This document shows, piece after piece, positions 1 through 11,127 of a stretch of 64,000 nt of DNA (within the stretch, counting starts at the first letter, position 1; every line of letters starts with the position of its first letter). The stretch is from the NCBI RefSeq assembly GCF_029784155.1, contig NC_073692.1, positions 20,899,359 to 20,963,358 of the forward strand, read 5' to 3'. The position numbers and the translations under genes are program-made. Source of the stretch: Uranotaenia lowii. Taxonomy: Eukaryota; Arthropoda; Insecta; Diptera; Culicidae. The notes beneath the pieces were generated by a model. That model was not told where the DNA came from. It worked only from the letters and a program-made list of their open reading frames with translations, and ran no database searches.

Positions 1-2082
1 ATATCCAGATCTGCAACGTTTAGCTTCTATCTACAGTTTTCTTGGACACAAAGTTAATTTTTTTAGGCATTCCGTAGCTGATATACAGTCTTCTTTCCGA
101 ACCATGTTTTTCGAATATTTTTTTTTCTTGGATTTTGAATGATGGAAAACTGAAATGTTGAAGGTGATATAAGAGAGAGAGAGAGAGAGAGAGAGAGACA
201 CATTTGAATTACATCACGAGGTTTTCTAAAGTTTTAAATTTTGAAAAATCGGTTGACAAAAAAGATAGATATAGCGGTTTTAAGCGAGAAGTGTCAAGTT
301 GATACTCATGTTCTGATAAGGGTGTCAACAGATTTAAAATTCCTGCGATAATCTTTGCAAATTTAAAAGTGATAATTCAATATTAAAAAAATCAGAAGAA
401 TAGAAGAAATATTTAATCTTAATTATGAAAAAAATCTCAACTTTACACTTCGCAAATAGATAATATTGCACTTATGGCTTCTGAAGAACACAACAAATAC
501 TAGAATGATTGTGGGGCAAATGCAAATCCAAACAATTGAAGTATATATATGATCAAGTCACTGACGTATCATAAAACGGACTAGTTGAGATATAAATTTA
601 ATTTGAAAAAAGCTTCCCGGGCCGCAAAAGAAGGTCTCGAGAGCTGCATCCCAGCTTTAGACTCCTTAAGGAATTTTTTTACGGCTTTCAAGGAGCGTAT
701 TATGAATTCATTGGGGATCCCAAAAGATGTTTTTTTTAATTTGCGTGCGTCTGCAAAAAGTTTAAATCCTCCAAACTTCAAATAGTGTCATATTGACGTT
801 TTAGGGGGGATAAAGGTTAAAATGTACATTATTCTGTTTATAGAAACATAAAATTTTCCATAAAAATTAGAAAATCAGGCAAAATCAATTAAGAGTTCAT
901 GGAAGCTTATCAGGTTTTCAGGATGGACCTCGAAAAATCAGGCAAATCCTGAAAAATCCGGCACATTGGCAACCCTGTATACATAGTGGTTTTCGATAGA
1001 AGGTCCAGCAGTTGATCGGCGAAGCTCGACGTGTACGCATTTTATATTTTGGAAACGCTTGGCAAAACAAACAAAACAAAGTGTCGTTGATCTATTCTTG
1101 TGAGTGACAGACAAGTCTGAGTGATTCTCTGAAGTGGGATTCGTAAGAATCGTAACATCACGTGTATTTTTTTTTAAATTCATGATATTAACGGCTTATG
1201 TCCTTTCATCATTCTTTGATATATACTTTCCGTCACCTTAAACAAAATAGGATTAGTAAATGTACCAAAGCGAATTCATAACATAAGTATTAACTAATCC
1301 TGAGTATTAAATTGTTCTTTTGGTGAAATATTTAAAAAAAAATTGGGTTTTTACTGTGCTAATTTTTTTTTTGAAATTTTGTCTTTCGAAGAGATTTTTC
1401 CAATAGATTCATTATCAGACAATCGAAGGGGTATAAGTTGACATTTCAGTATCTTTTTCAATGATTATTGAATTATTATTTCTTAACTATATGAATTTAA
1501 CAAAATTTCTAAATCAAAAGTAAGTTCTGATTTCCACATCGTTCTTAATTGAGCTGTATGAAGAACACGCCTGAAGATTCTCTTTGAGAACACTTGTATT
1601 ACCTATATAGTTTAGAAACTAATTCCTTACCCGCTAGAATAGTTCAGCTGAAAACCGAAAGTTGCACACCAGTTCGTTATTCGAATGCCCTTTTGGCTCG
1701 ATTCTATATGAAAGCTAGAAGTTGCTGTCTTCGCAAAATATGTACACAATGTTTTATCGCTTACTTTGTTCTATTTACATATAAAATCTACCTATAATCC
1801 CTTCTGGGAAATCTGACTGTAACTGTTTCGGAAAAATGTACAAAGCTATGCTTGGAGAAAGAGAAGGAACAAAACTTCGAAACAAAAGCAGTTAACATGC
1901 ACTTGAAAGCACACGACTAATCCCTAAATGGAAAAGCGGCAAAGGTAAAGTTGTTGTTGTTATGAATCATCTCCTCCCACCAATAATAATCGAGCGAGTG
2001 CCCGAGAGAGTTTTCGCACAATCTGGCTGGCTTTCCAAGTCAGTTTTTTCCTTCGTCTTTTCCTTCTGGTGTTCGGTTGACT
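1..2082. other. AT-rich non-coding DNA with GA microsatellite
   Basis: No supported gene. There is a perfect (GA)n run at about 172-198. A 66-codon frame lies at 585-785 with a nearly equal open frame on the other strand; it has no recognisable family and is not called as a gene. At 966-977 the sequence TTGGCAACCCTG, preceded by repeated 'aaaatcaggcaaa'-type text, resembles the right end of the GCCAGAT-ended element family seen at 59.6 and 62.0 kb, so an old fragment of that family is likely here. The remainder shows only long A/T runs. Confidence 0.6.
172..198. repeat. (GA)n microsatellite
   Basis: About 13 uninterrupted AG/GA dinucleotides, seen directly. Confidence 0.95.
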
Positions 2083-2459
2083 TCATTTGGTGTTGCTGTT
2101 ACTTCCATTGTTGTTGTTGTTGCTGCTGCTATTATTTACATTACCATTAGCATTAACCACACTGCTGTTGTTGTTATTGTTGTTGAGGTTTACATTGAGA
2201 CTCAATTTGGCACCGACGAGGACGCCAACTGGAGCTGGATCCCGGGGTATCAGTGCTGCACCTTGACCTGTTCCTCCGGACGCCACCGATGGATTCATTG
2301 ACGAGGGCGTGGCCATCAGACTTGGCGGATTAATCGTCATCGTCGTCGTCGTAGTCGGAGGTCGCACTTCGAAGGTCGGTTTGCACATTGCGAGGGCAGG
2401 GTTGGTGTGCAGGCCGACGTTCTTGGGACACATGGCCACGATACTGGCACCGATAGGAC
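2083..2459 (-). CDS. Candidate host exon, Asn-rich protein segment (partial)
   Basis: I do not recognise the protein. The minus strand is open from 2505 to a TGA at 2083-2085. A long pyrimidine tract followed by CTTCAAG gives a good splice acceptor at 2461-2460, so the exon probably starts at 2459 in phase 1, not at the upstream Met at 2505. The resulting ~124 residues begin GPIGASIVAMCPKNVGLHTN. They continue through a Thr/Met/Pro-rich part (TTTTTM, MATPSSMNP), a Gly/Ala/Pro part, and end in Asn/Ser runs coded by AAC/AAT repeats. Homopolymeric Asn runs of this kind are typical of insect regulatory proteins. GC content is higher than in the flanks. The 3' side is unclear: it may end at the TGA, or splice out earlier at a GTAAC near 2097-2101. 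The partner exons are not visible. Confidence 0.4.
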
Positions 2460-2505
2460 CTTGAAGCCGAGGGGGGTAGAAAGAGAGAAAAAAAGTTCGA
2501 AACAA

Positions 2506-3548
2506 AAGAGAAGATTAGACCGGATTTGTAGATAATTTATTTTTCCATTCACACCAACAACAGTTCATCATGGACCAGTGAACAGTATACTCTCTACGCA
2601 AAACGAAGATACATTGAGCATTCCTTCAAAGGGGACGTTACAGTTTACGGTTACTTCAGACAGAACTCTAGATTTCTCAATTTTGAATATACTTTGAATT
2701 ATTTTTTTTTAACATTAAAAAAAAGTTGATATCTATCTGAGTTCAGTCGTTGTTTTCAAACTTCCAAAACACTTCAACCATTGACGAGAAAATCCAATTC
2801 ATGCACATTTGGTTGATCAACCTACAGGGTTTTCTATTATCTGGTGACGGAATAATCCTAAAATCCAAAATACCTGCAGAAAATGAGAATGTTTCTATGA
2901 AAGATGGATGTAAAATGTTCTAAATAAATAGGTGCGCTTGTGAAAGGATTTGCAATTTTTTGATAGAATACTGATGGCGTTTGATTTCAATGCATTTGTT
3001 CAGTTAACTAACTACTTATCACATTCAACATTGACACATACACACACTTGAGAAAGAGCTTAAATACATACAGGAATAGTTTACAAGAGGATGCAAAAGT
3101 TTTTAATTGCAGGTACGATTGAGCCCAACAAATTGTGTTATACTTGTCATCAGAGATTTTCCAGCAGATCCTACTTGCGCTTTGTGTTTCTTTAAATTTT
3201 AATTTAAAAAGCTATATGATGTTCTTGAACTTAGCCAGCAGATATGAGAATTTACATATTTCCACTTGATGGTGACGTTTTGATGACGAAATGTTTATCA
3301 ATTTTTGTACATGGAAATAGGTGTCCATTTATTACAGAAAAATTTAATTAACGAAAAGTTTTGCTGTGAAAACAACATTTTGATACAAAAATTGATTTTA
3401 TAATGCTTACTTACATATGTACTTCTTACATAGTAGCTATCTCAAAAACCACATATCCACATATCACATATTGTCACGAATATTTTCTTAATTTACTGAG
3501 TGTCTGGATTTCCATGATTATTTTTCATTTTATTGAATTTCTTGTTTT
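2506..3548. other. AT-rich non-coding DNA
   Basis: No gene, tRNA or repeat structure could be supported between the candidate exon and the start of the 9-bp satellite. If the exon at 2083-2459 is real, this is intron sequence upstream of it. Confidence 0.5.
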
Positions 3549-4714
3549 CCTAGATTTTCTTGATTTTCTTGATTTTCTTGATTATCTTGATTTTCTTGAT
3601 TTTCTTAATTTTCTGGATTTTCTTGATTTTCTTGATTTTCTTGATTTTCTTGATTTTCTTGGTTTTCTTGATTTCCTTAATTTGCTAGATTTTCTTGATT
3701 TTCTTGATTTTGTTGATTTTCTTGATTTTGTTGATTTTCTTAATTTCTTAATTGTATTGATTTTTCGGAGATTTTTTTTGAATTTTTTAATTTTTCCGTT
3801 TTCCTTTGAATTCTTCATTTTCTTGACTTTTCTTGATTTTCTTGATTATCCTGATTTTCTTTGTTTTCCCGATTTTCTATTTTGTCCTGATTTTCTTTAT
3901 TTTCTTGTTTTTCTTGATTTTCTTGATTTTCTTGATTTTCTCAATTTTCTTGATTTTCTTTATTTTCTTGATTTTCTTGATTTTCTTGATTTTCTTGATT
4001 TTCTTGATTTTCTTGATTTTCTTGATTTTCTTGATTTTCTTGATTTTCTTGATTTTCTTGATTTTCTTGATTTTCTTGATTTTCTTGATTTTCTTGATTT
4101 TCTTGATTATCTTGATTTTCTTGATTTTCTTGATTTTCTTGATTTTTTTGATTTTCTTGATTTTCTTGATTTTCTTGATTTTCTCGATTTTCTTGATTTT
4201 CTTGATTTTCTTGATTTTCTTGATTTTCTTGATTTTCTGGATTTTCTTGATTTTCTTGATTTTCTTGATTTTCTTGATTTTCTTGATTTTCTTGATTTTC
4301 TTGATTTTCTTGATTTTCTTGATTTTCTTGATTTTCTTGATTTTTTTGATTTTTTTTTGATTTTCTTGCTTTTCTTGATTTTCTTGATTTTCTTGATTTT
4401 CTTGATTTTCTTGATTTTCTTGATTTTCTTGATTTTCTTGATTTTCTTGATTTTCTTGATTTTCTTGATTTTCTTGATTTTCTTGATTTTCTTGATTTTC
4501 TTGATTTTCTTGATTTTCTTGATTTTCTTGATTTTCTTGATTTTCTTGATTTTCTTGATTTTCTTGATTTTCTTGATTTTCTTGATTTTCTTGATTTTCT
4601 TGATTTTCTTAATTTTCTTGAGTATCTTTTTTTTTATTTTCTTGTTTTCGTGAATTTTTTAATTTTCTTAATTTTCTTGATTTTTATAATTTTTTTAAAT
4701 GATTTTTTTCTTGA
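3549..4714 (+). repeat. 9-bp satellite, left arm, part 1 (TTTTCTTGA)n
   Basis: Near-perfect tandem copies of a 9-bp unit, TTTTCTTGA on the plus strand, with scattered single-base variants. The first ~250 bases are more degenerate, and the core from about 3960 to 4610 is almost uniform. Because 9 is a multiple of three and the unit lacks in-frame stops in two plus frames and several minus frames, long reading frames of LDF, IFL or KKI repeats appear; they are not genes. The array stops at the solo LTR and resumes in the same orientation after it. Confidence 0.97.
4710..4714. repeat. Target-site duplication, left (CTTGA)
   Basis: CTTGA directly precedes the LTR, and the same five bases directly follow it at 5419-5423. 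The satellite also contains CTTGA every nine bases, so the match alone is weak. However, both LTR ends abut the motif exactly, as a 5-bp duplication predicts. Confidence 0.6.
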
Positions 4715-5418
4715 TGTTTTGGGACCGGAACACGATTTCGGACACGATTCGAAACTCGCGAATTTTAGTTTAACTTAAAACACATAACTTTATTTCTCGG
4801 TTTGAATACGGGGGTTTTATTTGCGCGAAGCGATCAAGGCGACGGATTGGTTTGGACTGTGTTACAAACTGTGTTGTGTACAAAGTGGCTAATGAGAAAA
4901 CAGAGTATAAAAAAATAAAGAACATTCTGTTTATCCTACACTAATGAACCAATCATTTGTAGTGGTGAAAAGTATGGAGAGGAGCAGCGTTGCCAGATTG
5001 AAAACCGCTCAAGTCCATAGATTTTACGAAAATCGAAAAATGTACTGATTTCGGCAAAATAAAACTTGATGACCTTTTTTTTTTTTGGTCTTCAGGTAGA
5101 ATTTTCATTTATCCGCAGAATCCCTTGAAGTTTTTCGATAATCCGTAGAAAATCCGTAGGAAATGCTGAAAATCCGTAGATTTCCAGCATCGATCCGTAG
5201 CTCCGTAGAAGTGCGTAGAAATCCGTAGATCTGGCAAGGCTGGAGAGGAGAAAGCATAAACTTTGACTGAGATTATCTACGCTCTGGGCTCTGTATTTAA
5301 CAGAGCATATTTCTCATGAAAGCCTTTTAAGATCACTTTCGGGTGATCAACTTTTGACGTATTTCTGTTCTTCTACCTTTACTACACTACCACTAACTCG
5401 CTAGCTTTTACCTAAACA
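4715..5418. mobile_element. Solo LTR of an LTR retrotransposon, 704 bp
   Basis: A non-satellite block begins TGTTTTGG and ends CCTAAACA: the canonical TG...CA ends with imperfect short inverted repeats (TGTTTTGG versus TGTTTAGG). It is flanked by CTTGA on both sides. A TATAAAA/AATAAA cluster lies at about 4906-4919. There is no internal coding region, so this is best read as a solo LTR left by recombination between the two LTRs of a full element (Gypsy or BEL/Pao type by the 5-bp duplication). Its strand is not certain. It carries a nested 256-bp insertion at 4985-5240. Confidence 0.65.
4985..5240. mobile_element. Nested insertion in the LTR, GCCAGAT-ended element
   Basis: Flanked by a perfect 10-bp direct repeat TGGAGAGGAG (4975-4984 and 5241-5250). 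The insert has inverted ends, with GTTGCCAGATT near the left end and ATCTGGCAAGGC at the right, and internal repeats of ATCCGTAG. The terminal GCCAGAT / ATCTGGC pair is shared with elements at 59.6 and 62.0 kb. Class unknown. Confidence 0.55.
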
Positions 5419-7258
5419 CTTGATTTTCTTGATTTTCTTTATTTTTTTGATTTTATTGATTTTCTTGATTTTTTTGATTTTCCCGATTTTCAAGATTTTC
5501 TCAATATTCTTGATTTTCTTAATTTTCTTGATTTTCTTGAGTATCTTTATTTTTTTTTATTTTCTTTTAAATGATTTTTTTTATTTTCTTGATTTTCCTG
5601 ATTTTCTTGGTATTCTTGTTTTTTTTTTTTTCATTTTCTTGAGTTTCTTGATTTTCCTAATTTTTTTGATGTTCTTAAATTTCAAGATTTTCTAAATTTT
5701 CTATTTTCTTGATTTTCTTGATTATCTTGATTTTCTTGATTTTCTAGATTTTCTTGATTTTCTTGATTTTCTTGATTTTATTGATTTTCTTGACTTTCTT
5801 GATTTTCTTGATTTTCTTGATTTTCTTGATTTTCTTGATTTTCTTGATTTTCTTGATTTTCTTGATTTTCTTGATTTTCTTGATTTTCTTGATTTTCTTG
5901 ATTTTCTTGATTTTCTTGATTTTCTTGATTTTTTTGATTTTCCCGATTTTCTTGATTTTCTTAATTTTTTTCATTTTCTTGATTTCCTTGATTTTCTCAA
6001 TTTTCTGAGTATCTTTATTTTTTTTATTTTCTTGTTTTTTTGAATTTTTTAATTTTCTTAAATTTCTTGATTTTTATAGTTTTTTTAAATGATTTTTTCT
6101 TGATTTTCTTGATTTTCTTGATTTTCTTGATTTTCTTGATTTTCTTGATTTTCTTGATTTTCTTGATTTTCTTGATTTTCTTGATTTTCTTTATTTTCTT
6201 GATTTTATTGATTTTCTTGATTTTCTTGATTATTATGATTTTCCCGATTTTCAAGATTTTCTTAATTTTCTTGATTTTCTTGATTCTCTTGATTTTCTTA
6301 ATTTTCTTGAGTATCTTTTTTTTTCAATTTTCTTGTCTTTTTGAATTTTTGAATTTTCTTAATTTTCTTGATTTTTATATTTTTTTTAAATGATTTTGTT
6401 CTTGATTTTCTTTATTTTCTTGATTTTCTTGATTTTCTTGATTTTCTTGATTTTCTTGATTTTCTTGATTTTCTTGATTTTCTTGATTTTCTTGATTTTC
6501 TTGATTTTCTTGATTTTCTTGATTTTCTTGATTTTCTTGATTTTCTTGATTTTCTTGATTCTCTTGATTTTCTTGATTTTCTTGTTTTTCTTGATTTTAT
6601 TGGTTATCTTCATTTTCTTGTTATTTTTTAGATTTGTTCGATTTTCTTGATTATCTTTATGTTCTTGATTTTCTTGACTCACTTGCTTTTCTTGATTTTC
6701 TGGATTTTCTTGATTTTCTTGAATTTTTTGATTTTCTTGATTTTCTTGATTTTCTTGATTTTCTTGATTTTCTTGATTTTCTTGATTTTCTTGATTTCCT
6801 TGATTTTCTTGATTTTCTTGATTTTCTTGATTTTCTTGATTTTCTTGATTTTCTTGATTTTCTTGATTTTCTTGATTTTCTTGATTTTCTTGATTTTCTT
6901 GATTTTCTCGATTTTCTTGATTTTCTTGATTTTCTTGATTTTCTTGAATTTTTCGATTTCTTGATTTTCTTGATTTTCTTGATTTTCTTGATTTTCTTGG
7001 TTTTCTTGATTTTCTTGGTTTTCTTGATATTCTTGATTTTCTTGATTTCTTGATTTTTCTTGATTTTCTTGATTTTCTTAATTCTTTTAATTTTCTTGAT
7101 TTTCTTGATTTTCTTGATTTTTTTGATTTTCTTGATTTTCTTGAATTTCTTGATTTTCTTGATTTTCTTGATTTACTTGATTTTCTTGATTTTCTTGATT
7201 TTCTTGATTTTCTTGATTTTCATGATTTTCTTGATTTTCTTGATTTCCTTGATTTCTT
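5419..7258 (+). repeat. 9-bp satellite, left arm, part 2 (TTTTCTTGA)n
   Basis: Continuation of the left arm after the LTR, about 1.84 kb. Uniform 9-bp tracts alternate with a recurring variant block of the type GAGTATCTTT...TTTTAAATGATTTT seen near 5538, 6005 and 6308, and also at 4617 before the LTR. This is a loose higher-order arrangement. A short TTCTTGG variant cluster lies near 6990-7030. The array ends abruptly at about 7258. Confidence 0.97.
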
Positions 7259-8714
7259 TCGTAAGAAATGCATGGATAAGGTATTATCAAGCTTTTAGAA
7301 CATTTTTATCTTTGGTTACTGACATAATGTTTGTTGAAATGAAATGATCACAATTTTCGTTGTTTTGAAAAATTTAACAATACTGAATGAAAAACTGGTT
7401 TTGGGAATTTTATCTTCAGTGATTAAGCTGAAAGACGATACGTTTATCTGTTTTTATTTATCATACCAGTGTTTTCTCGCATGCAGCTTAAAAATATAGA
7501 TATCCACACAATAAAATTCCAACCCGAACTTAATCAGTAAACAGCACACGGTGTAGTGTTTCGATATGGTCAAACATTCCCCAAGAGACATCCGAATGCA
7601 GCTAATACTTGAAACAAATCTTGAGCCAGCATAGCCGTCTGGATCTGACTTCCGTTTTGCTTCGCTACAACCTGAATCGAACGAATATCCACCGGAACAT
7701 TCATATTGAATTTCGACAGTGACTCCGAGCTTGGATCGATGGCAATATCTCATCGTCGCTTTTACCGGACCGAATCCCAATGAGGAAAGCGCAATAATTC
7801 CCATCAGCAATACGGAAAGCAAACCATGGTGTCTGCAGGCGAATGTCAACTCCTTCGAGGGACATTTGTCCAACTTCAAAGTGATTGTGTTTTCTGATAA
7901 ACGTTTGAAATTCATATGAAATTGCTAGCAAATAATAGTAATATTTCAGGAATTTATAAAGAAAATTGAAATAAATAAAATTAAAAAAAAAGTTAAATCT
8001 TCATTTCAAAAATATGTTAAATCTTATGTTACACTCTTGAGTTTAACAATTTTTCTAATGTATCTTGTCACACAGGTTCAGTTTTCATCAACTTTTCTTT
8101 ACCGGTTAACTTCCAATCATACTTATAGGTAAGTTCAAAGCATTCGAGAAGACATGTACCAAAGCGAATTATTTTCGTTAAAGTAACAGCAAACATATTG
8201 GCCCCAAAATTGCGATTGACTTGTACGAACAGGAACAATCTGTATTCCAGCCAGAGGACGACACTTTATTCGATGTCACAACAACAGCACCCAGTAGGTA
8301 ACAACAAAGGGTTTGGGCGAGGACCTTTTCCTGTTTATACCGTCTCGTTGGGTTAGGAAAAATGGTGGAAGTTGGGTACCTTTGCCGAAATTGGACCAAG
8401 GTTAAAACATGTGCTGCGACATCGGCGATAAATCCTACCGTGCCATAAATCACGATGGGTGTGCCATTTTGCAACTGTCACCGGAAGTTGTCTTGAGCGT
8501 GGTGTCTGTCTTTCGAAGCTGAAGATTTTCTGCCCTAGCAAAGGAAAAATCAGACGAAGCACCGCCACTGCGCGCCGGCCAGGATGAATTTATTGAACTT
8601 TAAATCTTAGCCACGTCTTTGTTAGTTCCGTCTTGGGATGATGAATCAAAATGATAGACTGCCTCTATGAGGGCCAATGACATCATGTTGAATTCTAAAG
8701 TTTAGAAATAAAAT
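7259..8714. other. Spacer between the inverted satellite arms
   Basis: Unique sequence, noticeably less AT-rich than its surroundings at 7540-7915 and 8180-8640. No gene can be called with confidence. A 153-codon minus frame is listed separately. At 8178-8568 two overlapping minus frames exist but neither shows a recognisable domain. Confidence 0.55.
7454..7915 (-). pseudogene. Possible decayed small coding region
   Basis: The minus strand is open for 153 codons. A hydrophobic stretch (GLLSVLLMGIIALSSLGF) around residues 31-48 could act as a signal peptide, followed by a Cys-containing segment (YCHRSKLGVTVEIQYECSGG). Another frame of the same strand also looks coding-like (NGSQIQTAMLAQDLFQVLAA, ending at a TGA), and a third is open upstream. 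Competing frames with higher GC than the flanks fit a frameshifted relic better than an intact gene. I do not recognise the family. Confidence 0.25.
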
Positions 8715-11127
8715 CGGATTAAGAAAGGATCATGTGTTTAAAACAAACCATTTCTGAGTAGTTTTTTTGAAAACAACAAAGCATTTGTTTTCAATCTTTA
8801 AAATCTAAACACTGACAATAGCCTTACAAATCTGAACAGAGAGCCGACATTAACCGATAAACAAATGAAGATGTGCGATGACAAAGGTCAATTGAAATCA
8901 ACAAAAGAAAAAAAAATATGATGAAAATCAAGAAGATTAAGAACATAGAAAAAGTCAAGAAAATCAATGAAATTCAAGGAAATGAAGAAAATCAAGAAAA
9001 TCCAAAAAACAAGGCAAATCCACGAACTAAGAAAATCAAAAAATCAAAATGAAAAAAATGTTAAAAAATTCATGAATCAAGAAAATCAAGAAAATAATGA
9101 ATATTAAGCAAATCAAGAAAATCAAGAAAATCACGAAAATAAAAAAAAAGAAAATCAAGAAAATCACGAAAATCAAGGAAATCAAGAAGATCAAGAAAAT
9201 CAAGAAAATAAAAAAAATCAAAAAAATCAAGCAAATCAAGAAAATCAACAAAATATAGAAAATTCAAAACAATAAAACAACGAAGAAATTCAAGAAAATA
9301 AAAAAAAAAAACAAGAAAGCCAAGAAAATAAAAAAATCAAGAAAATCGAGAAAATAAAAAAAAATCAAGAAAAAAAGGAAAATCATGAGATTAAAAAAAA
9401 AATAAAGAAAATGTTGCAGAATTGATTTCAGAAGACAGTAGTGTTAAATGTAGCTTTTATCGAATTTTGATGACCAATTCAATCGCAATGATAATGGTAA
9501 ATATTTAAGTTTGAATCCTAGATTGTTTCAGTTATTGGAGACATTTACAAATCAAGAAAATCAAGAAAATCAAGAAAATCAAGAAAATCAAGAAAATTAA
9601 GAAAATCAAGAAAATCAAGAAAATTAAGAAAATCAAGAAAATCAAGAAAATCAAGAAAAACGAGAAAATCAAGGAAATCAAGAAAATCAAGAAAATCAAG
9701 AAAATCAAGAAAATCAAGAAAATCAAGAAAATCAAGAAAATCAATAAATCAATAAAATCAAGAAAATCAAGAAAATCAAGAAAATCAAGAAAATCAAGAA
9801 AATCAAGAAAATCAAGAAAATCAAGAAAATCAAGAAAATCAAGAAAATCAAGAAAATCAAGAAAATCAAGAAAATCAAGAAAATCAAGAAAATGAAGAAA
9901 ATCAAAAAAATCAAGAAATCAAGAAAATCAAGAAAATCAAGAAAATCATGAAAATCTAGAAAATCAAGAAAATCAAGAAAATCAAGAAAATCAAGAAAAT
10001 CAAGAAAATCAAGAAAATCAAGAAAATCAAGAAAATCAAGAAAATCAAGCCAATTAAAAAAATCAATAAAATCAGGAAAATTAGAAAATCAAGAAAATGA
10101 AGGAAATTAAGAAAATCAGGATTTCCAAGAAAAGGAAAAGAAAAATCAAGAAAATCCAGAAAATCAAGAAAATTAAGAGAACCAGGAAAATCAAGATTAT
10201 CAAGAAAATCGAGAAAATCGAGAAATCAAGAAAATCAAAAAAATCAAAAAATCAAGAAAATCAAGAAATCAGAAAATCAAGAAAATCAAGAAAATCAAGA
10301 AAATCAAGAAAATCAAGAAAATCAAGAAAATCAAGAAAACCAAGAAAATCAAGAAAATCAATGAAATCAAGAAAATCAAGAAAATCAAGAAAATCAAGAA
10401 AATTAGAAAATCAAGAAAATCAAGAAAATATAAAATCAAGAAAATAAAAAATAAACAAAAAATCAATGAAATTAAGAAAATCAAGAAAATCAGGAAATTC
10501 AAGAAAATCAAGAAAATCAAGTTAATCTAGAAAATCAAAAAAATCAAGAAAATCAAGAAAATCAAGAAAATCAAGAAAATCAAAAAAATCAAGAAAATCA
10601 AGAAAATCAAGAAAATCAAGAAAAGCAAGAAATTCTAGAAAATCAAGAAAATAAAAAATCAAGAAAATAAAAAATGAAGAAAATAAAAAAAAAAACAAAA
10701 AATCAATGAAATTAAGAAAATCAAGAAAATCAGGAAATTCAAGAAAATCAAGAAAATCAAATTAATCTAGAAAATCAAAAAAATCAAGAACATCAAGAAA
10801 ATCAAGAAAATCAAGAAAATCAAGAAAATCAAGAAAATCAAGAAAATCAAGAAAATCAAGAAAATCAAGAAAATCAAGAAAACCAAGAAAAACAAGAAAA
10901 TCAAGAAAATCAAGCAAATCAAAAAAATCAAGAAAGTCGAGAAAATTAAGAAATCAAGAAAATCAAGGAAATTAAGAAAATCAACAAAATCAAGAAAATC
11001 AAGAAGATCAAGAAAATCAAGAAAATCAAGAAAATCAAGAAAATCAAGAAAATCAAGAAAATCAAGAAAATCAAGAAAATCAAGAAAATCAAGAAAATCA
11101 GAAAATCAAGAAAATCAAGAAAATCAA
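8715..11127. repeat. Tandem segmental duplication, copy 1 (~2.41 kb)
   Basis: Begins at AAGAAAGGATCATGTG (8721). It contains a unique stretch (8715-8890), a degenerate A-rich satellite (8890-9410), a second unique island (9410-9540) and a long 9-bp array. The same order recurs from 11135 with an offset of 2414 at the start and 2410 at the second island. The islands differ by only a few substitutions, for example GATGACAAAGGTCA versus GATGAAAAAGGTCT. Confidence 0.92.
9546..11127 (-). repeat. 9-bp satellite, right arm, part 1 (reverse orientation)
   Basis: Tandem AAAATCAAG on the plus strand, which is TTTTCTTGA read on the minus strand, so it is inverted relative to the left arm. Interspersed variant blocks (AAGCAAGAAATTCTAG, GAAAGTCGAGAAAATTAAG) recur in copy 2. 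Confidence 0.97.

Noticed and set aside
585..785. 66-codon plus frame (with an almost identical-length minus frame)
   Set aside because: Both strands are open, no family is recognisable and there is no splice or promoter context.
3403..4653. 416-codon Leu/Asp/Phe/Ile frame and similar long frames in both satellite arms
   Set aside because: They are produced by a 9-bp repeat whose length is a multiple of three; overlapping frames on both strands are equally open and there is no unique domain or start context.
8178..8568. Two overlapping minus frames of 98 and 71 codons
   Set aside because: Frames compete, no domain is visible and there is no clear exon boundary; kept only as a moderate-GC note.
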